This document shows, in pieces, positions 54,176 to 63,089 of a DNA stretch of 64,000 nucleotides. The notes under the pieces are model-generated. The model did no database searches, was not told where the DNA came from, and worked only from the letters and a program-made list of their open reading frames with translations. Both the position numbers and the translations under genes were made by a program. The number at the start of each line of letters is the position of its first letter. The first letter of the stretch is position 1. Source of the DNA: Roseiarcus sp963823165 (GTDB lineage: Bacteria > Pseudomonadota > Alphaproteobacteria > Rhizobiales > Beijerinckiaceae); contig CAWGKV010000041.1 of the NCBI GenBank assembly GCA_963823165.1, forward strand, positions 124,001 through 188,000, given 5' to 3'.

Positions 54176-55526
54176 CGTCGCTCTCCCGGTTGAGGAAGGG
54201 GTTGAGGGATTCCGGCGTCGCCTGGCGCCGATTGCTCTCGAAGATGTTGGCGATTTCAAAGATCAGGTCGCGTGCACCCTGGTAGCCGACGCGGAGCTTG
54301 TGCTGGCTCCCGAGACGATCGAAGATCGGAAAGCCGACGCGCATCAAAGGAATGCCGAGCTGCTCGGACGCCTGACGGCCGTGGCTGTGGGTGACGAGGA
54401 GGTCGGCGCTCGCGGCCAGGGCCTCGAAATCGTCGAGGTCGCCGACCTTCACCATCTCGCAAGGAACGTGCTCGAGGATCTTCGAGCTTCCCGTCGTCGT
54501 CACCGCGGCGGCGATTTCGGCGCCCATGCCGACGAAGACGGTCGCGAGGCCATAGAGACAATCGGGTTCGGCGGCGATTGCGACCCGCTTGCCGGAAAAG
54601 TGGAAGTGCCCGTCGAGCAACGCGTCCTGCAATTGCGCGCGACGGCGGCGGATCGATGCGGGCGCCGGCTTGCCGGACAGTTCGGCGAGCAGGCCGACGA
54701 AGCGATCGACCGACTTCAGGCCATTGAGCTGACGGAAAAGCGCATAGTCGATGCCGGTCAGCGCCTGAAGCCGCAGGGCGGGCGCCCGCATCTGCTCGCC
54801 AATGGCGATCGTGAGGCGGGCCTCGCCCAGCGTGCGGATATCCTCGACCGACGTCCCCCCGTAAGTCGTCGGAACCCAGGCAGCGGGCACTGTGCCATCG
54901 AGGGACCCGGAAATATCGGGAAAGACAACCGGCTCAAGGCCGAACGCCTCGACCATCGCACGCAGGTGCTCGAGGTCGGCAACGGTCAGATGCGAGCCCG
55001 GGAGAATATTGACCCGCCTCTCGTTGCGCCGTGACGCCGGACCGCGCCGCGCGACGCCCTCGATCATCGCGCTGACCGCCTTGGTCCAGCCCTCCTCGAT
55101 CGCGCCTTCGAAATCGGGCGTCTGCGCGAGAACGATCTCCGTGCCTTCGAGATCGCCCGCGCGCCGGGCCTTGATCGCTGCGAGTTCGCCGACGAAATCC
55201 TCGCCGCGCGTCTCGACCAGCGCCGTCGTGCAGACGCCTATGAGGGCGGGCTTGGTCCGCTTCTTCAGGTTGAGAATCGCCTCTTCGAGATGATCCGCGC
55301 CGCCGAGGATCGTTGCGACCTCGTCCATCGCGGTGGTCTGAAGCGGAATCGTCTCCTTGAAGTGGCGGACAAACAGCACCAGCGCAAATGAGGTGCAGCC
55401 CTGCGACCCATGAAACAGCGGCACGGCGCCGGCGACGCCGAGATAGGCGAAGGCGGCGCCCAGCGGCTGCGAAGATTTGAGCGGATTGACCGAAACCGAC
55501 TTGGCGTGCGTCTGGACCGTGGCCAT
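54138..55526 (-). CDS. nifN: FeMo-cofactor scaffold protein NifN
   Basis: 462 residues. 'VNPLKSSQPLGAAFAYLGVAGAVPLFHGSQGCTSFALVLFVRHF' is the NifN/NifK-like N terminus with its Cys. 'VETRGEDFVGELAAI', 'HLTVADLEHLRAMVEAFGL' and 'LLVTHSHGRQASEQLGIPLMRVGFPIFDRLG' follow. With NifE it forms the tetramer on which FeMo-cofactor is finished. ATG 55526 is two bases after the nifE stop. Confidence 0.96.
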   Translation of the reverse strand: MATVQTHAKSVSVNPLKSSQPLGAAFAYLGVAGAVPLFHGSQGCTSFALVLFVRHFKETIPLQTTAMDEVATILGGADHLEEAILNLKKRTKPALIGVCTTALVETRGEDFVGELAAIKARRAGDLEGTEIVLAQTPDFEGAIEEGWTKAVSAMIEGVARRGPASRRNERRVNILPGSHLTVADLEHLRAMVEAFGLEPVVFPDISGSLDGTVPAAWVPTTYGGTSVEDIRTLGEARLTIAIGEQMRAPALRLQALTGIDYALFRQLNGLKSVDRFVGLLAELSGKPAPASIRRRRAQLQDALLDGHFHFSGKRVAIAAEPDCLYGLATVFVGMGAEIAAAVTTTGSSKILEHVPCEMVKVGDLDDFEALAASADLLVTHSHGRQASEQLGIPLMRVGFPIFDRLGSQHKLRVGYQGARDLIFEIANIFESNRRQATPESLNPFLNRESDDDRRAASPTRQH

Positions 55527-55528
55527 CG

Positions 55529-57010
55529 CTAGCACTCGCCCATTTCGTCGACGCTCGAGACGGCGAACTTTTTGCGCGTATGCGCGACAAAGTCGGCGTC
55601 GCAGTCGGCCTGCCCCGGAGCGGCGAAGGTCTCGTCCCACGGCGCGGGCGCGCGCACCTGCGCCCAGATCGGATTCTGGATCGCAAGATCGATCTGGCGG
55701 ACGAGCTCGACCATGCCGTCGTAACCCGCGTAGGGAAACTGACGCTCCTGATTGATGTCCAGCCAAGGGGTCTTGGCCTTCAACGCAATGAACTGTGTGC
55801 GGCCGCCCGAGAGCATGATGTCCGCTTTTCCGGAGGCCAGCAGCGCGTAGAGGTCGCGCGGCGCCATGCTGTCGAACGCGTGCTTCTCGTCCTTCAGCAG
55901 GGCCTTGATGCGCTCCTTGTCCTCGTCGGTCGATTTCTTGGTCGAGGTGCCGACGATCTCGACGCCGATTTCCTGGAGCGCCGCCACCACCGACCAGGAC
56001 TTGACGCCGCCAGTGTTGAGCAGGACCCGCTTGCCGGAAAGCCGCGCGCGATAGGGCTCGAGCCGCGCCCAAACGCGGGCCTCTTCCCCGGCGATCAGCG
56101 TCTCGGTCCCACCGAGCAGAGCCTGATCGGCGCCTTCGCCCACCAGGAGGCGCGCAAGCTGGCGCAACGCGTCAGAGGTGTCGGAGACGCCATAGAAGGA
56201 GCCTTCGAAGTAGGGGATGCCCCATCGCTCCTCCATCTTGCGGGCGAGATTGATCAGCGCGGTCGAGCAGACCATCATGTTGACGCGCGCCGTGTGAGCG
56301 GCGGCGATATCGAGATAGCGCGCGTCGCCCGGCACGCAGGCGCGCACGCGCATGCCGAGCGTCTCCAGGAGCGGCTTGACCATCCAGAACTCGCCCGCGA
56401 GATTGAATTCGCCGAGAATGTTGACGTCCATGGGCCCGGCGTCGTCGGGCTCGTGCGAGCCGATGACATGGTCGAGCAGCGCCTCGCCAGCGAGCTTGTT
56501 GCCGAGGTTCTTCGAGCCGAGGAAGCCCGGCGCGTGGACCGGGACGACGGGCGTGCCGAAGCGCTCGGCGGCGCGGAAGCATACCGCGTCGAGATCGTCG
56601 CCGGTCAGCGCCGTCACGCAAGTCGCGTAGACGAACACCGCCGGCGGCGCATAGGTATCGACAATCTCGCGGATGGCGCGAAAGAGCTTCTTCTCGCCTT
56701 GGCCCATCACCACGTCGAGTTCGGAAAGGTCGGTCGTGAAGCTCTTCCGCCAGAGGCCAGGGCCCGAGGATGCGGCGCCGCGATTGTCCCAAGAATTGCC
56801 TTCGCAGGCGAGCGGCCCATGGATCAGGTGGGCGACATCGGTGACGGGCTGAAGCACGATTTTGGCGCCATCGAAGGCGCAGCCGCCAGCTGCCGCGCCG
56901 GGCGTGAGCGGCTTCGAACAGCCCTTTTTGCGAGCAGCCGCGTCCTTGGCCTGGTTCTTTTCGCAGGCCGGTTCGTTGAAGAGAGCCTGAACTCGGGCTT
57001 GGCTCGACAT
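55529..57010 (-). CDS. nifE: FeMo-cofactor scaffold protein NifE
   Basis: 493 residues. 'GGCAFDGAKIVLQPVTDVAHLIHGPLACEGNSWDNRG' carries the conserved cysteines. 'VYATCVTALTGDDLDAVC' has a further ligand. 'LLNTGGVKSWSVVAALQEIGVEIVGTSTKKSTDEDK' and 'FPYAGYDGMVELVRQIDLAI' are NifE-typical. It partners NifN. GGGAGAGCTCCC sits just before the ATG at 57010. Confidence 0.97.
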   Translation of the reverse strand: MSSQARVQALFNEPACEKNQAKDAAARKKGCSKPLTPGAAAGGCAFDGAKIVLQPVTDVAHLIHGPLACEGNSWDNRGAASSGPGLWRKSFTTDLSELDVVMGQGEKKLFRAIREIVDTYAPPAVFVYATCVTALTGDDLDAVCFRAAERFGTPVVPVHAPGFLGSKNLGNKLAGEALLDHVIGSHEPDDAGPMDVNILGEFNLAGEFWMVKPLLETLGMRVRACVPGDARYLDIAAAHTARVNMMVCSTALINLARKMEERWGIPYFEGSFYGVSDTSDALRQLARLLVGEGADQALLGGTETLIAGEEARVWARLEPYRARLSGKRVLLNTGGVKSWSVVAALQEIGVEIVGTSTKKSTDEDKERIKALLKDEKHAFDSMAPRDLYALLASGKADIMLSGGRTQFIALKAKTPWLDINQERQFPYAGYDGMVELVRQIDLAIQNPIWAQVRAPAPWDETFAAPGQADCDADFVAHTRKKFAVSSVDEMGEC

Positions 57011-57082
57011 GGGAGAGCTCCCATCAAGGGGGAACGGGCGCGGCGCCGGGCGATCAAGGGCGCCCGGAGCCGCGCGCCGCCG

Positions 57083-58621
57083 TCAGCGGGTCAGATCGTA
57101 CGAATAGTCGGTCTTGCCCGGGACGATCGTTTCGGCGTCGAGCTTGTCGAACACCTTGTCGAGGATCGCGGTCAGCACTCTGAGGCCGCCTTGATAACCC
57201 CAAAGCGGGAAGCGGTGGTGATGGTGGCGATCGAAGATCGGGAAGGTGAGGCGCAAGAGGGGAATGCCGGTGTCGCGCTCCAGATACTTGCCGTAGGAGC
57301 TGCCGATGATCATGTCGACCGGCTCGGTGAACAGCAACGAGCGCAGGTGCCACAGGTCCTTGCCGGCCCAGATCTTCGCGTCCTTGCCGAACGGCGAGGC
57401 CGCGAGCATCGGCGCGATCTCCGCCTCCCAGTGCTTCGTGCCGTTGGTGGCGAGGCAATGGATCGGCTCGCCGCCGGTCTCCATGACGAAGCGGGCCATC
57501 GCCGTGACAAAATCCGGATCGCCGTAGATCGCGTATTTCTTGCCGTGGAGGTAGGCCTGGCTGTCGGCCATCGCGTCGACGAGACGGCCGCGCTCGAGCC
57601 GGATCAACTCCGGGATCGCCTTGCCAGAAAGCGCGGAGATCTTCATCAGAAGTTCGTCGGTCGCGCGCACGCCGAGCGGATAGTGGAACGAAGCCGTCTC
57701 CTGGCCGAAGGTTTCGGCGTATTCGAGCGTCTTGCGGGTGTTCCAGTGTTGCAGCGAAATCGTCGCCTTGGCGTCGACCGCCGCCTTGACGTCGTCGATC
57801 TTGGCGCCGCCGTCATACATGCGGAACTCGCCGTCGGAGGGGGTGTCGAACTGGTCCGAGGCATCGCTGAGCAGCGTGTATTCGACCCCCATTTCATTGA
57901 GAAGCCGCTTCAGCTCGCGATTGTTGCCGACGCAGAAACCGTCGAAGCCAGGAATGATGTTGATCTTTCCGTTGGGCTTGCGCTCGGCGCCCTTCCAGAA
58001 ATGCTCCAGCACGCCCTTGACCATGACGTCGTAGCCGTCGATGTGGCTGCCGACGAAAGCAGGCGTATGCGCGAACGGCACGTCGAAGTCGGCCGGCACG
58101 GACTTCTTGTCCTTGGCGGTCTGGATGAAGGAGTGCAGGTCGTCGCCGATGACCTCCGCCATGCAGGTCGTCGAGACTGCAATCATCTTGGGCGCATAGA
58201 GCGAATAGGTGTTTGCGAGCCCGTCGACCATGTTGTTGAGGCCGCCGAACACCGCTGCGTCCTCGGTCATCGACGAGGAGACTGCGCTGCACGCCTCCTT
58301 GAAATGACGCGACAGATGCGAACGGTAATAGGCGACGCAGCCCTGAGAGCCGTGTACGAAGCTCATCGTTCGTTCGAAGCCCGCTGCGGCGAACACGGCG
58401 CCGAGCGGCTGACACGCCTTGGCGGGATTGACCACCAGCGCCTCACGAGCGAGGTTCTTTTCCCGATATTCCCACGACTTGGCGTATTCGGTCTGCTCTG
58501 AGACCTTATCGTCGGCGACGCCGCATTCGAACATCGCCTTCTTCCTGGCGAACATGTCCTGGTATTCCGGTTCGCGGAACAGCGGCGCATGATCGAGGAT
58601 TTTGTCTGCGGACTGCGGCAT
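57083..58621 (-). CDS. nifK: nitrogenase MoFe protein beta subunit
   Basis: 512 residues. 'VNPAKACQPLGAVFAAAGFERTMSFVHGSQGCVAYYRSHLSRHFKE' contains the first P-cluster cysteines, 'VSTTCMAEVIGDDLHSFI' the third. 'MIIGSSYGKYLERDTGIPLLRLTFPIFDRHHHHRFPLWGYQGGLRVL' is the conserved C-terminal region. It forms the alpha2beta2 dinitrogenase with NifD. GGAGATTGAACC is the ribosome site before ATG 58621. Confidence 0.98.
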   Translation of the reverse strand: MPQSADKILDHAPLFREPEYQDMFARKKAMFECGVADDKVSEQTEYAKSWEYREKNLAREALVVNPAKACQPLGAVFAAAGFERTMSFVHGSQGCVAYYRSHLSRHFKEACSAVSSSMTEDAAVFGGLNNMVDGLANTYSLYAPKMIAVSTTCMAEVIGDDLHSFIQTAKDKKSVPADFDVPFAHTPAFVGSHIDGYDVMVKGVLEHFWKGAERKPNGKINIIPGFDGFCVGNNRELKRLLNEMGVEYTLLSDASDQFDTPSDGEFRMYDGGAKIDDVKAAVDAKATISLQHWNTRKTLEYAETFGQETASFHYPLGVRATDELLMKISALSGKAIPELIRLERGRLVDAMADSQAYLHGKKYAIYGDPDFVTAMARFVMETGGEPIHCLATNGTKHWEAEIAPMLAASPFGKDAKIWAGKDLWHLRSLLFTEPVDMIIGSSYGKYLERDTGIPLLRLTFPIFDRHHHHRFPLWGYQGGLRVLTAILDKVFDKLDAETIVPGKTDYSYDLTR

Positions 58622-58718
58622 GGTTCAATCTCCTCTCGTACCCGGGCCGCGCCATACGGCGGCGCCGGAGAGAATTTCAGGATGGTCGAGACGGGGGGCG
58701 GCGCCCCGCGCAAGGCTC

Positions 58719-60221
58719 TTATTCGGCGGCGATGGCCTGGGGTTCGGGCTTGAGCCACGGCGCGTCGTACATCGCCCAGACGGGATTGTTGATCGCGAGG
58801 TCCATGTCTCGGGCGAAGATCGCGAAGCCGTCATAGCCGTGATAGGGGCCGGAATAGTCCCAGGAGTGCATCTGGCGGAACGGGATGCCCATCTTCTGCA
58901 CCGGATACTTTTCCTTGATCCCGGAGCCGACGAGGTCGGGGCGCACCTTCTCGATGAACTTTTCGAGCTCATAGCCGGTCACGTCGTCGTAGATCAGCGT
59001 GCCCTTCTTCACGTAGTGGCCGGTGCGCTGGTAGTCGTCGTTGTGGCCGAATTCATAGCCCGTGCCGACGATCTCCATGCCGAGGTCTTCATAGGCGGTG
59101 ATTACATGGCGCGGACGCAGGCCGCCCACATAGAGCATCACCGTCTTGCCCTCGAGGCGGGGCTTGAACTTGGCGATCACGGCGTCGACCAGAGGCCGGT
59201 ACTTGGCGATCACCGCCTCGGCCTTGGCCTCGATCTCGGGACCGAAGTGCTTGGCGATCTTGCGTAAGGAAGCCTCGATCTGCGACGGCCCGAAGAAGTT
59301 GTACTCCATCCAGGCGACGCCGTATTTCTCCTCCATATGGCGGCAGATGTAGTTCATCGACCGGTAGCAATGGATGAGGTTGAGCTTGGCCTTGGGTGCG
59401 CGCTCGACTTCGGCGAGCGTCGCGTCGCCTGACCAGTTGCCGACGACGCGAAGACCCATCTCCTCGAGCAGAATTCGGGACGCCCAGGCGTCGCCGCCGA
59501 TGTTGTAATCGCCAATGACGTTGACGTCATAGGGACCGGCTTCCCACTCGGTCTCCTTCTTGTCGAACACCCAGTCGCGGATCGAGTCGTTGGCGATGTG
59601 GTGGCCGAGCGATTGCGAAACGCCGCGGAAGCCCTCGCAGCGAACGGGAACGACGGTTTTGCCGATTTCCTTGGCCTTCTTCTTGGCGACCGCCTCGATG
59701 TCGTCGCCGATCAGGCCGATCGGGCATTCCGACTGGATGGTGACCCCGTTGGCGAGGGGAAAGAGCGAATCGATCTCAGTGATGACCCTGTCGAGCTTTT
59801 TGTCGCCGCCGAACACAATGTCGCGCTCCTGAAAGTCGGAGGTGAACTGCATGGTGACGAACGTGTCGATTCCGGTCTTGCCGATGTAGTAGTTGCGGCG
59901 TTGCGACCAGGAATATTGGCCGCAGCCCACGGGCCCATGGCTGATATGGACCATGTCCTTGATCGGGCCCCAGACGACGCCTTTCGATCCGGCGTAGGCG
60001 CAGCCGCGGACCGTCATCACGCCCGGCACCGACTTGATGTTCGACTTGACGTCGCATTCGGTGAGGTGGGCAACCTCCCCCGAGCCGTGAGTTTCCGCGG
60101 CGGGCTTGGCGACGCTCAGATGCTTCTTGCGGCGCTTGGCGAACTTTTCCGGATAGGCTGACAGGACTTCGGTGATCAGCGCTTCCATCTTGTCGCCGTC
60201 GTTTTCAATGTCGAGGCTCAT
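58719..60221 (-). CDS. nifD: nitrogenase MoFe protein alpha subunit
   Basis: 500 residues. 'VMTVRGCAYAGSKGVVWGPIKDMVHISHGPVGCGQYSW' holds two P-cluster cysteines. 'LNLIHCYRSMNYICRHMEEK' includes the Cys that ligates FeMo-cofactor, and 'HSWDYSGPYHGYDGFAIFARD' includes the His ligand. The arrangement is that of the Mo nitrogenase, not the V or Fe-only forms. GGAGAGCGCC precedes the ATG. It follows nifH by 63 bases. Confidence 0.98.
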   Translation of the reverse strand: MSLDIENDGDKMEALITEVLSAYPEKFAKRRKKHLSVAKPAAETHGSGEVAHLTECDVKSNIKSVPGVMTVRGCAYAGSKGVVWGPIKDMVHISHGPVGCGQYSWSQRRNYYIGKTGIDTFVTMQFTSDFQERDIVFGGDKKLDRVITEIDSLFPLANGVTIQSECPIGLIGDDIEAVAKKKAKEIGKTVVPVRCEGFRGVSQSLGHHIANDSIRDWVFDKKETEWEAGPYDVNVIGDYNIGGDAWASRILLEEMGLRVVGNWSGDATLAEVERAPKAKLNLIHCYRSMNYICRHMEEKYGVAWMEYNFFGPSQIEASLRKIAKHFGPEIEAKAEAVIAKYRPLVDAVIAKFKPRLEGKTVMLYVGGLRPRHVITAYEDLGMEIVGTGYEFGHNDDYQRTGHYVKKGTLIYDDVTGYELEKFIEKVRPDLVGSGIKEKYPVQKMGIPFRQMHSWDYSGPYHGYDGFAIFARDMDLAINNPVWAMYDAPWLKPEPQAIAAE

Positions 60222-60284
60222 GGCGCTCTCCAGTCAGAGGAAGGGGTCGGCCGCCGGGTTCAAGGCCCGGGATCGATTCGTCCG

Positions 60285-61181
60285 TTAGTGAGCGGCGACC
60301 GCCTTGGCCGCTTCCTTGGCCTGCAGCTCGGCGAGCGCCTGCTCTTCCGTCTTCATGATGCCGAACTCCATCAGCATCTCTTCCAGCTCTTCCATGGTGA
60401 TCGGGGTCGGGATCGAGCCCTTCCCGGAGTTGTTGTGGATCTTGTTGGCCAGAGCGCGGTACTCGCCTGCCTGCGCGCTGTCGGGCGCGTATTCGATCAC
60501 CGTCTTGCGGCGCAGTTCTGCGTGCTGGACAATGTTGTCGCGCGGCACGAAGTGGATGAGCCTGGAGTTAAGGCGCCTGGCGAGTGCCTCGGCCAGCTCC
60601 AACTCCTTGTCGGTCTGGCGCTCGTTGCAGATGAGCCCGCCCAGGCGCACGCCGCCGGAATGGGCGTATTTCAAGATGCCCTTGGCGATGTTGTTGGCGG
60701 CATAGAGCGCCATCATCTCGCCGGACATGACGATGTAGATTTCCTGCGCCTTGTTCTCGCGGATCGGCATGGCGAAGCCGCCGCACACCACGTCGCCGAG
60801 CACGTCGTAGGAGACGTAGTCGACGTCTTCATAGGCGCCGTTCTCTTCGAGGAAGTTGATGGCGGTGATGACGCCGCGCCCCGCGCAGCCGACGCCGGGC
60901 TCCGGGCCGCCGGACTCGGTGCACTTGATGCCTTTGTAGCCGACCTTCAGCACGTCCTCGAGTTCGAGGTCCTCGACCGAGCCCGCTTCGGCGGCGAGGC
61001 TCAACACGGTGTCCTGCATCTTGGCGTTGAGGATGAGCCGGGTGGAATCGGCCTTGGGATCGCAGCCGACGATCAGGATCTTCTGACCGAGATCGACGAG
61101 GGCGGCGAGCGTGTTCTGCGACGTCGTCGACTTGCCGATGCCGCCTTTGCCGTAGAATGCGATTTGGCGCAGACCTGACAT
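60285..61181 (-). CDS. nifH: nitrogenase iron protein (dinitrogenase reductase)
   Basis: 298 residues. 'IAFYGKGGIGKSTTSQNTLAAL' has the P-loop, 'VGCDPKADSTRLIL' the switch region, and 'GCAGRGVITAINFLEE' and 'DVVCGGFAMP' the two cysteines that share one 4Fe-4S cluster across the dimer. The Arg in GCAGRGV is the residue modified by DraT in bacteria that have it. It transfers electrons to NifDK with ATP hydrolysis. ATG 61181 follows AGGAAATTCC. Sigma-54 and NifA sites lie upstream. Confidence 0.99.
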   Translation of the reverse strand: MSGLRQIAFYGKGGIGKSTTSQNTLAALVDLGQKILIVGCDPKADSTRLILNAKMQDTVLSLAAEAGSVEDLELEDVLKVGYKGIKCTESGGPEPGVGCAGRGVITAINFLEENGAYEDVDYVSYDVLGDVVCGGFAMPIRENKAQEIYIVMSGEMMALYAANNIAKGILKYAHSGGVRLGGLICNERQTDKELELAEALARRLNSRLIHFVPRDNIVQHAELRRKTVIEYAPDSAQAGEYRALANKIHNNSGKGSIPTPITMEELEEMLMEFGIMKTEEQALAELQAKEAAKAVAAH

Positions 61182-61268
61182 GATGGAATTTCCTTTCGCG
61201 CGTTGGCCGCCGCTTTCGGCGTCCGGAAGAGTTCGGCAGCGGAACGCGCCGCCTGACGAGACGTTGAT

Positions 61269-61285
61269 TTCAAGGATCGTGCCAA
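61269..61285 (-). promoter_or_regulatory. sigma-54 -24/-12 promoter of nifH, with GA at -12
   Basis: The minus strand reads TTGGCACGATCCTTGAA. The -24 half TGGCACG is perfect; ten bases later GA stands where GC is expected. The distance to the nifH ATG is about 88 bases, leaving a leader of ~75 bases. Confidence 0.75.
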
Positions 61286-61362
61286 TATCGATGGTCAAAA
61301 AAGCTTTATTACTTTCAATGTGTTGTACGAGATATGGCGCTTTTGGACCGCTGACAGCCTTG

Positions 61363-61378
61363 TGTCGCGACCCCTACA
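61363..61378. promoter_or_regulatory. NifA upstream activator site for nifH
   Basis: TGT-CGCGACCCCT-ACA fits TGT-N10-ACA and lies about 80 bases upstream of the -24 element, the usual distance for NifA bound upstream of nifH. Confidence 0.75.
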
Positions 61379-61521
61379 ATCACGACAGTCGATGTCGAGT
61401 CCGGCGCGGGCGCAGCGGCGCGTTTTTTCAAGAGATGGATGTGCAGGACCGTCGCCAAGCGCCCGCTGGCGCGTGAAAGTCCTAAGCCGAGACCTCCAGA
61501 TCGAAGGGGCTCTACGGACCT

Positions 61522-61565
61522 CATCCTGAGGCGCCTCTTGCCAAAGCAAGAGGCCTCGAAGGATG
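61522..61565. repeat. alphaproteobacterial REP/RIP-like hairpin element
   Basis: CATCCTGAGGCGCCTCTTG and CAAGAGGCCTCGAAGGATG form a long imperfect inverted repeat around CCAAAG. The outer CATCCTGAGG...CGAAGGATG pattern is a well-known dispersed element in Bradyrhizobium and related genomes. A single copy is present in this window. Confidence 0.6.
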
Positions 61566-61627
61566 TTCCAGGCGGACTCGAACGAGAGGTCGAGACGGGG
61601 ATGGCGCCCGCTGGAGTCGCCCTTCGG

Positions 61628-61646
61628 GCTCTTGCTCCGCAAGAGC
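61628..61646 (-). terminator. hairpin downstream of the SIR2-like gene
   Basis: GCTCTTGC-TCC-GCAAGAGC is a perfect 8-bp stem about 60 bases past the stop of the SIR2-like gene. It may separate the nifB-led transcript from the nifH promoter. There is no clear U-run. Confidence 0.5.
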
Positions 61647-61705
61647 GCCCCAGAAGACCTTGAATAGCGGACCTGTAGGCGAGGACTTCGTCGCGCGGCG
61701 CGGCT

Positions 61706-62572
61706 TTAGCCGATGATCGCGGCGGCCGCATCTGCGAGCGGCGCGTCGATGAGTTCGATCGCCTGATCGGTCAGGAACTTCGCTTCGTTGCGCGTGAGCG
61801 CGCTTGCGCTGGCCACCGCATAATGCGGACCGGCCGAGCGTTTCATGATCTGCCGCGCATAGGTGCGCAGCATCTGGTCGTGGAAGCGACAGCCGAGAAA
61901 CAGGAAGCCGCGCTCGGCGCGGCGCGCCTTCACTGCGTTAGGAATCGGCGACTGAATGTCGATTTCTGTCATGACTTCGACATAGTCGGAATCGGCCACC
62001 AGAAAGTTGCCGGCCGGCCGCACGCCGCCGTGGGGCGAATAGAGAATGGTCGGCGCCGTCTCCGCCGCCGAGGCTGGGACCTCGGCGCCCTTGGCGTCAT
62101 AGGTTCTGGTCCAGATGTCGGCGACCGCGCCGGCGCGCGTGACGCCCTGGATCTCGACAAAGTCGTCGCGGCCGGCCTCGATGAAGGCGGTTCTGATGGC
62201 GTCGTCGTACCAGATGTCGACAATGAGCGCGAGCGGCTGCCGGGCGAGCCAGCGCTGCAAGGCGTTCGGCGCGACCGGCGCGGCGAAAATGTCGCTCATG
62301 AACTTGGCGAGCGTCTTGCGGTGGCGCCTCACCTCAATGAACTGCGCGACGGCCCACATGTTGGTCCGGATTCGTGAAGGCGCGGGGGCGCGTTGGTGCA
62401 ATGCGGCCGCAACCGCCTCGGGCGAGGCAGGCGCTGAGGCCCTGTCGAGTTCGAGAAGACCTGGCCCGAGATAGGGAATCAGCCTGTCCTCTTCGAGGGC
62501 GCGGCGGACCGTCTGCAACTGCGCCTCGGCGTCGAACGCCGGCGTTTCAGCTTTCCTCAGCGCGGTCATCAT
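61706..62572 (-). CDS. SIR2-like domain protein embedded in the nif cluster
   Basis: About 288 residues. The landmarks of a SIR2-like NAD-binding fold appear in order: 'EDRLIPYLGPGLLEL' (for GAGxS), 'LALIVDIWYDDAI' (for TTNYD), 'TILYSPHGGVRPAGNFLVADSDYVEVM' (the catalytic His region) and 'GFLFLGCRFHDQMLRTY' (for the G-x-S-x-x-D step). The Asn of TTNYD appears replaced, so NAD hydrolysis may be lost. ATG 62572 overlaps the nifT stop (ATGA), tying it to the nifB-nifZ-nifT unit. SIR2-like genes recur in nif clusters of related alphaproteobacteria as I recall; their role is unknown. A part in NAD-linked control or protection of nitrogenase is speculation. Confidence 0.75.
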   Translation of the reverse strand: MMTALRKAETPAFDAEAQLQTVRRALEEDRLIPYLGPGLLELDRASAPASPEAVAAALHQRAPAPSRIRTNMWAVAQFIEVRRHRKTLAKFMSDIFAAPVAPNALQRWLARQPLALIVDIWYDDAIRTAFIEAGRDDFVEIQGVTRAGAVADIWTRTYDAKGAEVPASAAETAPTILYSPHGGVRPAGNFLVADSDYVEVMTEIDIQSPIPNAVKARRAERGFLFLGCRFHDQMLRTYARQIMKRSAGPHYAVASASALTRNEAKFLTDQAIELIDAPLADAAAAIIG

Positions 62573-62784
62573 CCCACCTCTTCCCCAAGCTTCCTTGCGT
62601 TGACGGTGACCGGCAGGCGCGTGTCGGCGGGCATCTCGGGCAGAATCAAAGTCCAGCCGTTGCGCAGCTTGATCGAACCGCCCCATAAGGTTTCGCGTTC
62701 TGTCTCGACGACCGGTTCTTCGAGGTCCTTTTTGGGCACGTAGGCGGAAAGGCCTTTCTCGCCGCGGCGAAGCATGACTTTCAT
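62569..62784 (-). CDS. nifT: nitrogen fixation protein NifT/FixU
   Basis: 71 residues, the family's usual length. 'MKVMLRRGEKGLSAYVPKKDLEEPVV' and 'WGGSIKLRNGWTLILPEMPADTRLPVTVNARKL' match NifT/FixU throughout. Function is unknown and deletion is often silent. It overlaps nifZ and the SIR2-like gene by four bases each. Confidence 0.94.
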   Translation of the reverse strand: MKVMLRRGEKGLSAYVPKKDLEEPVVETERETLWGGSIKLRNGWTLILPEMPADTRLPVTVNARKLGEEVG

Positions 62785-63089
62785 GACGTGGTCTCCGTGA
62801 GGCCCGAGTCTTCCGATGCTGCTCGATCGAGGCTCGCGAGCTCCTTGCCGCGCATGCCCACCAGCGTTCCGCTGTCGGTCCATTCGACCGCGTAGATGTA
62901 GAATTGTTGCAGGAAAGTCCCGATGTCGCGCACGTAGCCGACTTCGCCCTTGCGCACGAGGATGTCGCCGATCTCACGCCGCGGATAGGTTCCGTCGTTC
63001 TTGATATGCTTGAGTGCGCGAACCTTTTCGCCTGCGCCGAAGACCGGCGCGTCGCGGATTTCAATCTCCTGCTCGCGACCGAGGCTCAT
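62781..63089 (-). CDS. nifZ: nitrogen fixation protein NifZ
   Basis: About 102 residues. 'DAPVFGAGEKVRALKHIKNDGTYPRREIGDILVRKGEVGYVRDIGTFLQQFYIYAVEW' is the NifZ core; it aids P-cluster formation in the second half of the MoFe protein. The start at 63089 shares its A with the stop of the LRV gene, so the two are coupled. Confidence 0.94.
   Translation of the reverse strand: MSLGREQEIEIRDAPVFGAGEKVRALKHIKNDGTYPRREIGDILVRKGEVGYVRDIGTFLQQFYIYAVEWTDSGTLVGMRGKELASLDRAASEDSGLTETTS

Larger units (their letters stand above)
61182..61705. other. 524-base nifH upstream region
   Basis: Contains the nifH leader, sigma-54 promoter and NifA site, then a repeat-like hairpin (61522-61565) and a terminator-like hairpin for the SIR2-like gene (61628-61646). 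A short AT-rich segment (AAAAAAGCTTTATTACTTTCAATG, 61297-61320) separates promoter and NifA site and could bind IHF. No gene is supported. Confidence 0.7.

Noticed and set aside
55580..58501. A very long open frame on the plus strand (over 900 codons)
   Set aside because: It lies entirely antisense to nifE and nifK, with Arg/Asp/Val-rich composition caused by GC-rich codon bias of the real genes.
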